Below, in pieces: positions 1 to 9,441 of a DNA stretch of 64,000 nt (positions are counted from its first letter, which is position 1; every line of letters begins with the position of its first letter). Source of the stretch: Sphingomonas sp. H160509 (lineage in GTDB: Bacteria > Pseudomonadota > Alphaproteobacteria > Sphingomonadales > Sphingomonadaceae); NCBI RefSeq assembly GCF_024124765.2, contig NZ_JAMXSR020000002.1, positions 2,468,001-2,532,000 of the forward strand. Direction: 5' to 3'. The notes beneath the pieces are model-generated. The model saw only the letters and a program-made list of their open reading frames with translations, did no database searches and was not told the origin of the DNA. Position numbers and translations under genes: made by a program.

Positions 1-115
1 GGAAACCGATCATGCCGCTGGAATGCGCGCACATCCGCTCGATCGCGAGGTGCGTCTTCCCCGTGTTGGTCGGGCCGAGAACCGCGGTCACGCCAGCGGA
101 GACTTCGTCGCTCAT
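1..115 (-). CDS. SUV3-like RNA/DNA helicase, N-terminal fragment
   Basis: Only the first 38 residues are inside the window; the gene runs off the left edge. Translation from the ATG at 115-113 gives a P-loop almost at the N-terminus (GPTNTGKTH, about residues 14-22), followed by AIERMCAHSSGMIGF. This matches the start of the alphaproteobacterial helicases related to mitochondrial Suv3, which act on RNA. The family call rests on this short stretch, so the downstream helicase domains are assumed. The next gene is divergent and separated by a repeat. Confidence 0.72.
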   Translation of the reverse strand, partial: MSDEVSAGVTAVLGPTNTGKTHLAIERMCAHSSGMIGF

Positions 116-250
116 GGCGGGCAACATCGGGGGTAAAGTGGGCTGGCGCAATGACCTGGGTGGAATTGCGCGGTGTCGGCGGGGTGAATGTTGGGTTCGC
201 TCGATTGCTGTACCAGCGGGCGGAGAGGACGCGTTCACTTATATCCAACA

Positions 251-353
251 CCACCCCGGCGAGGCCGGGGCCCAGTTGGGCAGGCCAAGGTGACGAAGCG
301 TGGCCCTATGTTAATCCTGTTTCCCAACCGGGCCCCGGCCTTCGCCGGGTTGG
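251..353. repeat. Intergenic inverted repeat, family A, copy 1
   Basis: A left arm (ccaccccggcgaggccgggg, then cccagttggg) and an inverted right arm (cccaaccgggccccggcc, then ttcgccgggttgg) are separated by about 50 bases of unrelated sequence. Other copies lie at 10523, 22764, 29631 and 49693. It fills most of the 406-base gap between the helicase fragment and the peptidase. Transcribed RNA would fold into a long hairpin. It resembles REP- or MITE-like elements, but no mobility gene is present. Confidence 0.85.
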
Positions 354-521
354 TAGAAAGGTTTGGACGGTCTTCGAACCGGACAGTCAAAAGTCAGGGC
401 ATCCTTCTCCAAATCTCGTCCGCCCCGACCCGAGCACGCCCCGCCGCCGCCAAAGCCCACAATCACCCCGGTTAATTTGACTTTAGCATGTTCCCGCCAC
501 AACCCGACGACTGCGCCGGGG

Positions 522-2054
522 ATGAAACGGCGCACGAGAATTCGGACGATTTCGGGGCGGGCACGCGTGTATTTGCAGAAGGATCAGGCGCTGGAACTGG
601 CGGGCGGCGGAGCACGCGGATTTGGTCGTGCGCTCGATCGGCAACCGGATATCGCGCCAGAGGCTGCGCCTTCGCGGATCGACTGGGTGCCCGATCTCGG
701 CGCACGGATCGGTAGTCGCGACTGGTGGCGCGGGCTCGCGACCTGCACCGTGCTGTGTGCCGCGACCGTCATGCTAGCGCCGGGGTTCAAGCCGCTGGTC
801 GGTGTAGTGCCGTCGCCGCTAGCCGGCGCCGAGTGGGAGGAGACGCGGGCGCAAGGCATCGCGCCGCTCGGCCAGGGCGCGACTACCGGGCGGCGGATGG
901 CGGCCAACGATCTCGTTGCCCCGCTCGCCAATGCCCCCGAACGTCCGACGCTCGAACTGTCGGCAACGCTCGGCCAGGGCGATGCGTTCGACCGGGCGCT
1001 GATGCGCGCTGGCGTCGGTCGGAACGATGCCGAAGCCGCGGCGGCGCTGGTCGCGCAGTCGGTCGATCCGAAGGCCATCCCGGCGGGCACGCGGATCGCG
1101 CTTACGCTCGGGCGGCGGCCGGATCGCACCGTCGCGCGGCCACTGGAGCAGCTCGATTTCCGCGCGCGGTTCGATCTGGCGCTGTCGCTGACGCGTGGTG
1201 CGGGCGGGCTGACCGTGAACCGCAAGCCGATCGCAATCGACTCGACCCCGCTGCGGATCCAGGGCCTCGTCGGCTCCAGCCTGTACCGATCCGCGCGTGC
1301 CGCCGGTGTTCCTGGAAAGGCCGTGGAGTCGTTCATCAAGGCGATCTCGACGCGACTTTCGATCGGCCGCGACGTGACGGCGGCGGACACCTTCGACGTC
1401 ATCGTGGAGCGTGAGCGTGCCGCAACCGGTGAGACCCGGATCGGCGAGCTGCTGTTCGCCGGGATCGATCAGGGACGACGCAAGGTGCAGCTCGTGCGGT
1501 TCGCACCCGATGCGACGAACGTCGATACCGATGACGAGTCGAGTCGCGGCGGTTGGTTCGATGCGAACGGCCAGACCGAACGCCGCGCCGTTTCTGGCAT
1601 GCCGGTCACCGGCCGGATCACGTCGAACTACGGCATGCGGTTCCACCCGCTGCTGGGCTTCACGCGCATGCACAAGGGCCTCGACATCGGCGCACCGTAC
1701 GGATCGCCGATCCACGCGATGACCGACGGCATCGTCGCGTTCGCGGGGCGGACCGGCGGCTATGGCAACTTCGTCAAGCTTGTCCACGGTGGCGGGATGG
1801 CGAGCGGATACGGCCATATGAGCCGGATCGCGGTGTCATCGGGTACGCGGGTCCAGCAGGGCCAAGTGATCGGCTATGTCGGATCGACCGGCATGTCGAC
1901 CGGCCCCCATCTCCATTGGGAAGTGTGGAAGAACGGCGCAGCGATCAACCCGCGCTCGGTCTCGTTTGCGAGCGTGGCGCAGTTGTCGGGGGAGAAACTG
2001 CGCGCGTTCAAGGCAAGGGTCGCTCAGCTGCTGGCAATACGGGTCGGCGCCTAA
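522..2054 (+). CDS. M23 family metallopeptidase
   Basis: A 510-residue protein with one N-terminal membrane segment (about residues 73-90) and a C-terminal LytM/M23 domain. The zinc-site motifs are intact: HKGLD at 384-388 and HLHW from 463. The family cleaves peptide cross-links in peptidoglycan or acts as a regulator of amidases; the membrane segment places this domain in the periplasm. The middle region is less conserved and may be a LysM-like or OapA-like spacer. The reading frame is open from 363, but the ATG at 522 is preferred because it has a GGGG just upstream and the extra 53 residues are low-complexity and overlap repeat-flanking DNA. Confidence 0.88.
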   Translation: MKRRTRIRTISGRARVYLQKDQALELAGGGARGFGRALDRQPDIAPEAAPSRIDWVPDLGARIGSRDWWRGLATCTVLCAATVMLAPGFKPLVGVVPSPLAGAEWEETRAQGIAPLGQGATTGRRMAANDLVAPLANAPERPTLELSATLGQGDAFDRALMRAGVGRNDAEAAAALVAQSVDPKAIPAGTRIALTLGRRPDRTVARPLEQLDFRARFDLALSLTRGAGGLTVNRKPIAIDSTPLRIQGLVGSSLYRSARAAGVPGKAVESFIKAISTRLSIGRDVTAADTFDVIVERERAATGETRIGELLFAGIDQGRRKVQLVRFAPDATNVDTDDESSRGGWFDANGQTERRAVSGMPVTGRITSNYGMRFHPLLGFTRMHKGLDIGAPYGSPIHAMTDGIVAFAGRTGGYGNFVKLVHGGGMASGYGHMSRIAVSSGTRVQQGQVIGYVGSTGMSTGPHLHWEVWKNGAAINPRSVSFASVAQLSGEKLRAFKARVAQLLAIRVGA

Positions 2055-2209
2055 CCATCTGATGAACGTCGACGCGGTGTGCGACGGCGGCATCGGCGGA
2101 ATTTGTTGTTGGTTGCCCACTGTGAACCGTGCGCTCGTCATCAACGTGAGGAACGGCTATTCTTCGTGCGAATGGCCCATTGCATTGGGCGACATTGCTC
2201 GGAGGATGC

Positions 2210-2524
2210 GTGGCGAACTCTTTTCTTCACGGCACTGTCCATACCGCCAGCGACGATCTCCAGTCGGCGATCTGCTCCGATCCAAGCCTGTTCGCACTAT
2301 GGCAGACGCTGACGCCGCTCGGCCGGAACGAGTTCATCTGCTGGATAGAGGACGCGAAACAGCCGAAAACGCGACAGCGCCGCATAGAGCGTACGGGTCA
2401 GGAGCTGTTCGAGGGCAAGAAGCGCCCCTGTTGCTGGGCGGGCTGCATTCACCGTACCGACAAGGCCCCGAGCCGATGGCAGCAGGCCGTCCTGATCGAC
2501 CGAAAAACAAAGAACGGCATGTGA
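2210..2524 (+). CDS. YdeI/OmpD-associated family protein
   Basis: About 104 residues. The core TLTPLGRNEFICWIEDAK, then R-R-ERT--EL-EGK-RPCCWAGC, is typical of the short helical YdeI/OmpD-associated domain. Its function is poorly defined; relatives are linked to cationic peptide tolerance, or are fused to DUF1801-like domains. I place the start at GTG 2210 because a strong GGAGG lies at 2201-2205; an in-frame ATG at 2180 would add ten residues without a ribosome site. It stands alone between the peptidase and a convergent ATPase gene. Confidence 0.72.
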   Translation: MANSFLHGTVHTASDDLQSAICSDPSLFALWQTLTPLGRNEFICWIEDAKQPKTRQRRIERTGQELFEGKKRPCCWAGCIHRTDKAPSRWQQAVLIDRKTKNGM

Positions 2525-2610
2525 TCACGTCCACGATCAGATCCCCTCTTTTACCGGAATATGGCTAGCGACGGATTATGCTTGCCGATCCCTGCACTGA
2601 CCGATCGGAC

Positions 2611-4303
2611 CTACTTCCCCTGTGCTCGCCAGCGCTGGATCGTGCGGCCGATGATCTGGTCCTCCCCCGCCGACGTCGCGCCACAGTTCGGAGAACAGCG
2701 GATCGCCCGAGGCGGGGCGTTTCTCCTCCTCCAATCCGTCGAAGCTTACACGGATCGGGATCGTCACGCCTTCGCCGCAGATGATGCATTCGCGATTACG
2801 TAGTGCGGGGATCGAATCGAGGAAGCCGCGCGCACCCTCGGGCATCGCCGCGCGGACGAAGGCCTGGTCGCGGTCGTTGTTGAGGCGCATTGCTATGATC
2901 GTGCCGCATTGCGACAGCACACCCTCCGCGAGATCCGACGGACGCTGCGTGATCAGGCCCAGCGACACGCCATATTTGCGCCCTTCCTTGGCGATTCGGC
3001 CGAGGATGCGCCCGACCGAACTGTTCGCCTCCTGCCCCGCCGGGATGTAGCGATGCGCCTCCTCGCAAACGAGCAGGATCGGGCGCTGCGGTTCGTTGCG
3101 CGACCAGATCGCGAAGTCGAACGTCATCCGCGCGAGCACTGCAACCACCACCGACGTAATATCCGACGGTACGCCCGACACGTCGATGATCGAGATCGGC
3201 TTGCCGTCGCCGGGCAGGCGAAAGATGCGCGCGAGGAAGCTCGCCATCGTGTCCGCCACCAGCATGCCGGAGAACATGAAGCCGTAGCGCGGGTCCGCTT
3301 TGATCTCGTCGATCTTGGACTTAAGCCGAAGATGGGGCGCGGTGTCGCCAGCGCGGTCCATCTTGCCCATCTCGGCGCTGATGATCGTCGTCAGGTCGCT
3401 GAGCATATAGGGTATCGGCGCGTCGACGGTGAGCTTTGCGATCTCCTGTCCGAGGCGGCTTTTCGCCTTCGCCGCGAGCAGGCATTTGGCGAGGATGTCG
3501 GCATCGAACTGCCGCGCGGAGCCGCTGCTGGTCAGGAAGACCTCGCAATGCTCCTCGAAGTTCATCAGCCAATACGGCATCTGCAGGTTCGACACGTCGT
3601 AGATCGCCCCGTTCGACTTGAACGCCGCGGCGTATTCGCCATGCGGGTCGATCATCACGATATGACCCTGCGGCGCGAGTTCGCAGATGCGGTGCAAGAT
3701 CAGCGCGGCACTGGTCGACTTGCCCGTGCCGGTCGATCCGACGAGCGCGAAATGCTTGCCGAGCATCGCGTCGACGTACAGCGCGGCGGGGATGTCTGCT
3801 GTCGGATAGACCGTACCGATCGTGATGTTCGCACGGTCGTCGGCGGCATAGACCTGCTGCAAGTCGGCCGTGGTAATCGGGAACACCTCGCAGCCGGGCA
3901 TCGGGTAGCGCGTGACGCCGCGGCGGAATCGATAGAGCTTGCCGGTAATCTTGTCCTCATCGCCTTCGCCGAGATAGTCGATCTCCGCCGCGACGCAGGT
4001 CCCGGCGGCATCCTCCAGCTTGAGCGAGCGGATATTGGCGACCAGCCACGTCGCGCCGACGCGCATCTTGATCTGGCTGCCGACCTGTCCGGCCGCTGCC
4101 ACGACGGGATCGGAATCGTCGTGCAGCACCGCGATCGCGGCGCGATCGAGCAGGATACGGCTGCTCGATCCGGCGATCGCGAAGACGACGCCGACAGGTG
4201 CCGCCGCAGCGCTGGCGCCAGCGAATCCGCCCGTCAGGGGTGCCGCGCGCAAGAATGCGCCAGGTCCCGGCATGTCGCTCATCGCCGCAAAGTCTCCAGT
4301 CAT
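2611..4303 (-). CDS. HerA/DUF87-type ATP-binding protein (apparent C-terminal frameshift)
   Basis: Repaired length 563 residues. It has a HerA-like FtsK/HerA P-loop ATPase fold: Walker A GSTGTGKSTS, Walker B-like IVMIDPHGEY, and later LLVCEEAHRYIP. Archaeal HerA and its bacterial relatives are hexameric DNA translocases, often paired with NurA nuclease, which I do not see here. As written the frame runs on to a TAA at 2576, giving an odd tail. Deleting one base from the C run at 2664-2668 gives a tail with DQIIGRTIQRWRAQGK and a stop at 2611. The N-terminal ATG at 4303 is used; ATG 4282 is possible. Confidence 0.85.
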
Positions 4304-4396
4304 TTCGAACCGACCCTGCCGCGATAATTGTAAATATCCGATGACGACGGTGTTGAACTTGCTGAGAAAACCACCGCGTTTAGTCGCCGTGACGCG

Positions 4397-5155
4397 CTAG
4401 ACCCTGCGCGCGATCCAGCCTGCCGCCCAGCCGAGGAACACCGACAGCGCGACCGCCACCAGCCCGTAGGTCACCGAAGAACGATCCGCGGCGCGCGCGA
4501 CGAATCGCTCGAAGCCCGATTTGCGGATGTCGATATCGCGAACCGCGGCCGCCAGGACCCGTCCGTCGCGAATCAGGAACGTCTCCGCGGTGAATCGGCC
4601 GACGGGCACGCGGGCGGGGATCGACACGCGCGCACGGTAGAGCACGCCGTCGGTGATCTCGACCGCACGCGGCGCCTCGTAATACAGGCCGGCACGGCGC
4701 TTGAGGTCGACGAGCCCCTTCTGGAAACGGTCCTGGATCGGCGCCGGTGCGCTCGACGCCGGCGACAATTGCAGGCTGTCGAGGCCGAGTTCGTAGATCG
4801 CGCGCGTCCGGTCGTCGACGAGACGGTCGATCGGTTTGGACGAGGCGATCGCGTAGAAACTGGGGGCGGAGCGGTATCGCAGGCGCGCGGCGTTGACCCA
4901 GATGCCGGCGACCTTCTCCTTCTCGCGCATCAGGATCGACTGGGTCGGGCCCTTGACGACGACGACGATGTCGGTGGGTTGCTCACCGGTCGGCAGGCGC
5001 CCGCCGGGATAGAGGATCGCACCGAACAGCAGCAGTTCGGCACCGGTGAAGCTGTAGGCGATCTCGATATTGCGCTGCGACACATCAGGGACGAGCACGG
5101 GCTTTGCCTGCGCCATCAACAATGGCGCGAGCAGAACTAGCCAGCCCGGCTTCAC
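4397..5155 (-). CDS. TIGR02186 family membrane protein
   Basis: A 252-residue protein with an N-terminal signal or anchor (MKPGWLVLLAPLLMAQA), a beta-rich extracytoplasmic middle with YSFTGAELLLFGAI, and a C-terminal membrane helix (VTYGLVAVALSVFLGWAAGWI). This is the pattern of TIGR02186, a family of unknown biochemical role found in alphaproteobacteria beside TauE/SafE permeases. Its ATG overlaps the stop of the upstream permease by four bases, so the two are translationally coupled and probably work together on anion export. Confidence 0.85.
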   Translation of the reverse strand: MKPGWLVLLAPLLMAQAKPVLVPDVSQRNIEIAYSFTGAELLLFGAILYPGGRLPTGEQPTDIVVVVKGPTQSILMREKEKVAGIWVNAARLRYRSAPSFYAIASSKPIDRLVDDRTRAIYELGLDSLQLSPASSAPAPIQDRFQKGLVDLKRRAGLYYEAPRAVEITDGVLYRARVSIPARVPVGRFTAETFLIRDGRVLAAAVRDIDIRKSGFERFVARAADRSSVTYGLVAVALSVFLGWAAGWIARRV

Positions 5156-6066
5156 GACAGCGCGACCGAGAAGATCTCCTCGGGGCGCCAGACCAAGCCC
5201 AGCAGGATGCGTGCTCCGACCAGCAGCACCATGACCGCGAGTCCGAGACGGAGATATTCAGGGCGGAACTTGGTCGCGAACCGCGCGCCGACCTGCGCCC
5301 CCACCACCGAGCCGAGCAGGAGCAGTGCCGCCAGCACGATGTCGACGGCCTTGGTGGTGGTCGCGTGGACCATCGTTGCCACCGCCGTCACGAACAGCGT
5401 CTGGAACAACGACGTGCCCACCACGACCGACGTCGCCATGCCGAGCAGGTAGATCATCGCTGGGACGAGGATGAAGCCACCGCCGATGCCAAGCAGGATC
5501 GTGAGGATGCCGGTGAAGAACCCCAGCAACAGCGGCGCGAGCGGCGAGATGTAGAGCCCCGACGCGTAGAAGCGCGTCCTGAGCGGGAGCGCGGCGATGA
5601 GCGGGTGATGGCGGCGTTTGCGCGCCTTCGGAGGCCGGCCGGTCCGCGCGCGGCCGATCGTGCCGATCGATTCCTTCGCCATCAGGCCACCGATCGATCC
5701 GAGCATGACGACATAGACGATTGCGATCACCGTATCGATCTGGCCGCTCTGCTGGAGCAGACGGAACAGCCACGCACCGAAGAACGAACCCAAGATACCG
5801 CCCGCGACAAGAACGCCGCCCATCTTGGTATCGACGCCCTTGCGCCGGAAATGCGCGAACACGCCGGAGACGCTCGCGCCGGTTACCTGGCTCGCGGACG
5901 AGGCTGCGGCAACGGTTGGCGGGATGCCGTAAACGATCAGCAGCGGCGTCGTCAGGAAACCGCCGCCGACGCCGAACATCCCCGACAACAGCCCGACGCC
6001 CCCGCCGAGCAGGATGATGACGAGCGCGTTGACCGACAGGTTGGCGACGGGGAGATATAGATCCAC
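5152..6066 (-). CDS. Sulfite exporter TauE/SafE family permease
   Basis: A 304-residue inner-membrane protein with about eight hydrophobic segments and the duplicated glycine-rich motif of the TauE/SafE family (GLLSGMFGVGGGFLTTPLL near residue 25; ILLGIGGGFILVPAMIYLLG in the second half). The family exports sulfite, sulfoacetate or other organosulfur anions. A basic loop (RARTGRPPKARKRR) separates the halves. Its stop overlaps the start of the TIGR02186 gene. The exact substrate cannot be read from sequence. Confidence 0.9.
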   Translation of the reverse strand: MDLYLPVANLSVNALVIILLGGGVGLLSGMFGVGGGFLTTPLLIVYGIPPTVAAASSASQVTGASVSGVFAHFRRKGVDTKMGGVLVAGGILGSFFGAWLFRLLQQSGQIDTVIAIVYVVMLGSIGGLMAKESIGTIGRARTGRPPKARKRRHHPLIAALPLRTRFYASGLYISPLAPLLLGFFTGILTILLGIGGGFILVPAMIYLLGMATSVVVGTSLFQTLFVTAVATMVHATTTKAVDIVLAALLLLGSVVGAQVGARFATKFRPEYLRLGLAVMVLLVGARILLGLVWRPEEIFSVALS

Positions 6067-6114
6067 GGCCGCAGCGTTACACCGGATTGCGCGGGCGGGG
6101 CTAGGCTCGACCGC

Positions 6115-7110
6115 TCAGAAGTCGCTACCGATCGACAGGGCCGGTCCGGAGCCCGGACGCGCGCCGCCGGCGATGCGTTCGCGCCAGTCGAGCGTCAGGC
6201 GGATCGTCTTGCGTGCGACCGGTAGCGCGGCGACGATCGAGGGTCCGATATCGAAGCGTTCGGCGTCGCGTTGTGCGCTTGCCCACGCACCGACGCCGAT
6301 GTCGACGCTGGCCCCAGCAAGCGTCCCAAGCGGATGCGTCAAGCGTGCCGAGACATCGACAAAGCCTTCGATCCCGTCTCGCCCGATTGCGCCGGCTTGC
6401 CCGTACGCTTCCAGACGGAGACCGGGTGCGACGTCGGCCGGACCATAGCCGGCAATCACGCCGATCGTCGGTCCGCCACGTCCACCATCGAGCGCGAACC
6501 GTTGCTCGGCGACGAGGCGGATCGGCAGCCGCGTCGGTTGCCATTCGATCCCGAACGCCGCCTCCCGTCCGGCGCCTTTGAGCGGCGTGGCGACGCGCGC
6601 CACCAGCGCGACCTTACGCTGGCTGCCGAGCGCATAGGCTAGTCGCAAACCGCCCTGCGATGCGCCCAGCTGCCCGCCCGACACCGTACCGGCGGGACCA
6701 CCACGCGCGAGCAGCCATGCGCTTCCGCTGAGACGACTCGGCGCCTTAGCGACTGAGGGCGGCGCCACCGGCGACGGAATTGCGTATGTCTGGGGCTCTA
6801 CGACGGCGGCCAGATCAGGATGATCAGGCGATACCGTTAGTGGCGACATAGATGTTTGCGCTTGCCATGGCCGCGGCTTGGCGAACATCGGCGGTGCGAC
6901 AACGACGCGTGTCATGGTCACCACCCGCGGAGGCACGCGGGGTCGCCCGAGAATCGCTGCGGCGACTTTCGGCACGAGCACTTCGATAACCCTTGGGATT
7001 ATCTCCGTGGGTGGAAGTGAGGCGACTTCCGGCAACAGCAACGCCACGCGGACCATGACCCATCCGCCTAATGCCAATGCGAGAAAGCGCAGCGGGCGCC
7101 CGACACTCAT
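6115..7110 (-). CDS. Putative NfrA-C-like envelope protein, partner of the glycosyltransferase
   Basis: 331 residues: one N-terminal membrane helix (LRFLALALGGWVMVRVALLL), a proline-rich linker to about residue 130, then a C-terminal region rich in alternating hydrophobic strands with many glycine turns that ends IGSDF, as outer-membrane beta-strands do. The start codon overlaps the end of the NfrB-like gene by four bases. The pairing with an NfrB-like protein suggests the C-terminal domain is related to the NfrA C-terminal domain of the N4-adsorption system. That link is inferred from context and strand pattern, not from a recognised motif. Confidence 0.6.
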   Translation of the reverse strand: MSVGRPLRFLALALGGWVMVRVALLLPEVASLPPTEIIPRVIEVLVPKVAAAILGRPRVPPRVVTMTRVVVAPPMFAKPRPWQAQTSMSPLTVSPDHPDLAAVVEPQTYAIPSPVAPPSVAKAPSRLSGSAWLLARGGPAGTVSGGQLGASQGGLRLAYALGSQRKVALVARVATPLKGAGREAAFGIEWQPTRLPIRLVAEQRFALDGGRGGPTIGVIAGYGPADVAPGLRLEAYGQAGAIGRDGIEGFVDVSARLTHPLGTLAGASVDIGVGAWASAQRDAERFDIGPSIVAALPVARKTIRLTLDWRERIAGGARPGSGPALSIGSDF

Positions 7111-8549
7111 CGTGCGGCGGCGGCGAGGCCTGAATCGTTGGCGGTGACGACATCGTAGGGCGGCAGGTCCGGAAACTCATGCCGCGTCTTGTCCCAGACC
7201 GGCGCGGCACCCCGCAGCATGCCGATATAGACGATCACCGCGCGCGGTGCGGCGATCAGCGAGACGAGGTTGCCGACTAGGAATCGCGGCAGCGCCCAGA
7301 TCGCCTCGCGCATGCCATAACTGCGTCCCGTGAATATCATCCGCACGATCAACCGCCACGCCAGCAACCCGCCATTGGCGACGAGCAGCCAGAACGCGAT
7401 CGGGTAGGCGCCGTTCGCGTAGGGTGACGCCCCGCCGGCTTGGCCATGCGCCAGCAGCGACAACACCCATATCGGCACCGCCAGATAGCCCACCGCGAGG
7501 ATCACGACGGCCAGCGGCGCGCGCCGATCGCGCATTCGCATCCAGTGATCGGCGATCGCGCGGGGCTGCCCCCAGCCGGTACGATCCCAGCCCGCGAGTG
7601 CAATACCCATCATCCACCGCGTTTTCTGGCGGACCGAGCCGCCGAGCGTGCATGGGAAATACGCGCGTACCGCGACCACCGTCCCAGCGTCGTCCGCCGC
7701 AACGCGCGCGAAAATGCCGCGTGCACCTAGCTCTGCAAGTCGCAAGCCCAACTCGTAATCCTCGGTCAGACTGGTGGCGTCGAACGGATCGCCGCCCCGT
7801 GCCTGCCCAATCATCGCAAGGACGGCGGGTGCGATCGCACAGCCCGTGCCGGCGAGCGGCATCGCGGCGCCCAAAGCCGTCCGGACGACGATCTGCTTGG
7901 CGTGGGATTCGGCGAACTCGTCGGCATAATGCCCCGACACTAGCCGCGCACCGCGGTGGACTAGCGGCAGGACGGGAAGCTGGATGACGTCATACTGCTC
8001 GATCAGACTGTCGAAGACGCGCAACTCCTGCGCGTGCACGACGTCTTCGGCATCATGGAGCACGACCGCCTTGGTCGGTCGATCCGTCCCTGCCCCCTCG
8101 CGCAGATCGTCGCGACGCAGCGCGTGCCAAAGGGTGTTGAGGCAGTCGGCCTTGGTCGTCGGTCCGTCGCGTGGCCCGATCACGAGCCGGATCCGCAAGT
8201 CGCGCTCGGCGACCGCGGCAATCGCATCGATCGTTCCCCGGTCGTTCGGATAGGCGCCGACATAGATGCGGTAATTATCGTGATCGTAGCGATCGAGCGC
8301 GGTCGTCAGCATCCCGCCGATCACCGCAACCTCGTCCCACGCCGCGACGAACACAGCGATCCGTCCTGCAATGCGCGGCGACGGCAGAGTGGCGAGAGTC
8401 AGGCGAGCCCGGCCGCCGTGCCTGATCCGGTGACCGATATAGACCAGATCGACCAGCAGATCATCGATACCACCGAGTAGCAGTCCGACGCCCGCAAACA
8501 GCAGCATCTCGCGCGCGGACGCGTCGATGATCCACAGCGACTCGCCCAA
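7107..8549 (-). CDS. NfrB-like membrane glycosyltransferase (GT2)
   Basis: 480 residues. N-terminal membrane segment (EMLLFAGVGLLLGGIDDLLVDLVYIG), a GT-A fold with VFVAAWDEVAVIGGML, the acidic metal site HDAEDVVH, the acceptor motif TEDYELGLRL, and QKTRWMMG as the QxxRW-like site. Three to four membrane helices follow. This is the layout of bacteriophage N4 adsorption protein B and related polysaccharide synthases, but the C-terminal MshEN c-di-GMP domain of E. coli NfrB is absent. The start is a TTG at 8549 with GGGGG seven bases upstream. It is the first gene of a minus-strand run continuing through TauE. Confidence 0.82.
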   Translation of the reverse strand: MGESLWIIDASAREMLLFAGVGLLLGGIDDLLVDLVYIGHRIRHGGRARLTLATLPSPRIAGRIAVFVAAWDEVAVIGGMLTTALDRYDHDNYRIYVGAYPNDRGTIDAIAAVAERDLRIRLVIGPRDGPTTKADCLNTLWHALRRDDLREGAGTDRPTKAVVLHDAEDVVHAQELRVFDSLIEQYDVIQLPVLPLVHRGARLVSGHYADEFAESHAKQIVVRTALGAAMPLAGTGCAIAPAVLAMIGQARGGDPFDATSLTEDYELGLRLAELGARGIFARVAADDAGTVVAVRAYFPCTLGGSVRQKTRWMMGIALAGWDRTGWGQPRAIADHWMRMRDRRAPLAVVILAVGYLAVPIWVLSLLAHGQAGGASPYANGAYPIAFWLLVANGGLLAWRLIVRMIFTGRSYGMREAIWALPRFLVGNLVSLIAAPRAVIVYIGMLRGAAPVWDKTRHEFPDLPPYDVVTANDSGLAAAAR

Positions 8550-8800
8550 GCCACACCCCCGGACGGAGGGTACCGCAAGTCACCGTCGTAACGGATATAG
8601 TCTTATCGAGAACGGATGTTTGTCGTTTTCTCGAATTACGGCGGCACATGGCGAACCATCGCGTCGAACGTGCGTTACGACGATGATCCCTTTCCCCCCT
8701 TTCGGGATCGGCGCCGATGATGCCCGGCCCGGCCGCACCGCTGCTCAGGCACGCGGTGCGGCCTAACCGGCCTCCGGACTGTCCAGCGGATGCCTAGCCT

Positions 8801-9307
8801 TTACGGCTGATTGCGGCCACCGCCACCAGTGTTGCTGCCATTGCCCTGACCGCCGCCAGCCCCAGCCGCGCCGACCGTGCCGATATTGCCGAACAGATCC
8901 TGGAAGAATCCGCGCTCGCGACCCAGCGTCGGCGTCTTCTTGCCATAAGGTGCGATCGACGCGACCTGCTCGAGCCCGCCGCGGCGGATCGCGGTGACGG
9001 TGCCCTTTTGGTCAAAGCTGATCTGCAACGTGATCTGCGCATTCGCGCGCGGGTTGCGGAAGGCGAGATTGCGGCTGTCGCGCGCGAGATAATACCAGTC
9101 GCCCTGGTCGAACTGCCCGGCCAGCGTCGGCTTGCCCAGCGTGGCGAGCACCGACTGGCGGTTGTCGACACCCGGCTGGACCGAGTTCACGAGGTCGGTA
9201 TCGACGACATAGCCCTGGTGCGACCGCAACTGGGTGCAGCCCCCACTGGCCAATGCAGCGACCGCAAGTGCGACGGCGAGACCCGTACGGGCGGAAAACA
9301 CGCTCAT
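8801..9307 (-). CDS. bamE: Outer membrane protein assembly factor BamE (SmpA/OmlA)
   Basis: 168-residue lipoprotein. The signal sequence ends in a lipobox (LASGGC), followed by the BamE fold: G--V-NRQSVLATLGKPT, then WYYLARDSR and a strand pair TLQISFDQKGTVTAI. BamE is an accessory lipoprotein of the BAM complex that inserts outer-membrane beta-barrels. The start at 9307 is chosen because GGGAG lies five bases before it and it places a proper signal peptide at the N-terminus. The tail is glycine/asparagine-rich low complexity. Divergent from the CBP3-like chaperone gene. Confidence 0.92.
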   Translation of the reverse strand: MSVFSARTGLAVALAVAALASGGCTQLRSHQGYVVDTDLVNSVQPGVDNRQSVLATLGKPTLAGQFDQGDWYYLARDSRNLAFRNPRANAQITLQISFDQKGTVTAIRRGGLEQVASIAPYGKKTPTLGRERGFFQDLFGNIGTVGAAGAGGGQGNGSNTGGGGRNQP

Positions 9308-9441
9308 ATAAACTCCCAACCGGGGCACGCGAAAACACGTGACGGGTCCCACGCGATTGCATCGGCCGCCGATCGCCTCGATATGCGAGGATGCGCGGGC
9401 AAACAAGCCGAAGCGCGGCTTCGTGGCGAGGACGATAGATT

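Noticed and set aside
2079..2209. Additional small gene between the M23 peptidase and YdeI-like genes
   Set aside because: Frames here extend from the peptidase or lack ribosome sites and resemble no family.
2909..4327. 472-residue reading frame antisense to the HerA-type ATPase
   Set aside because: Arginine-rich shadow with no motifs; the minus strand has Walker A and B boxes.
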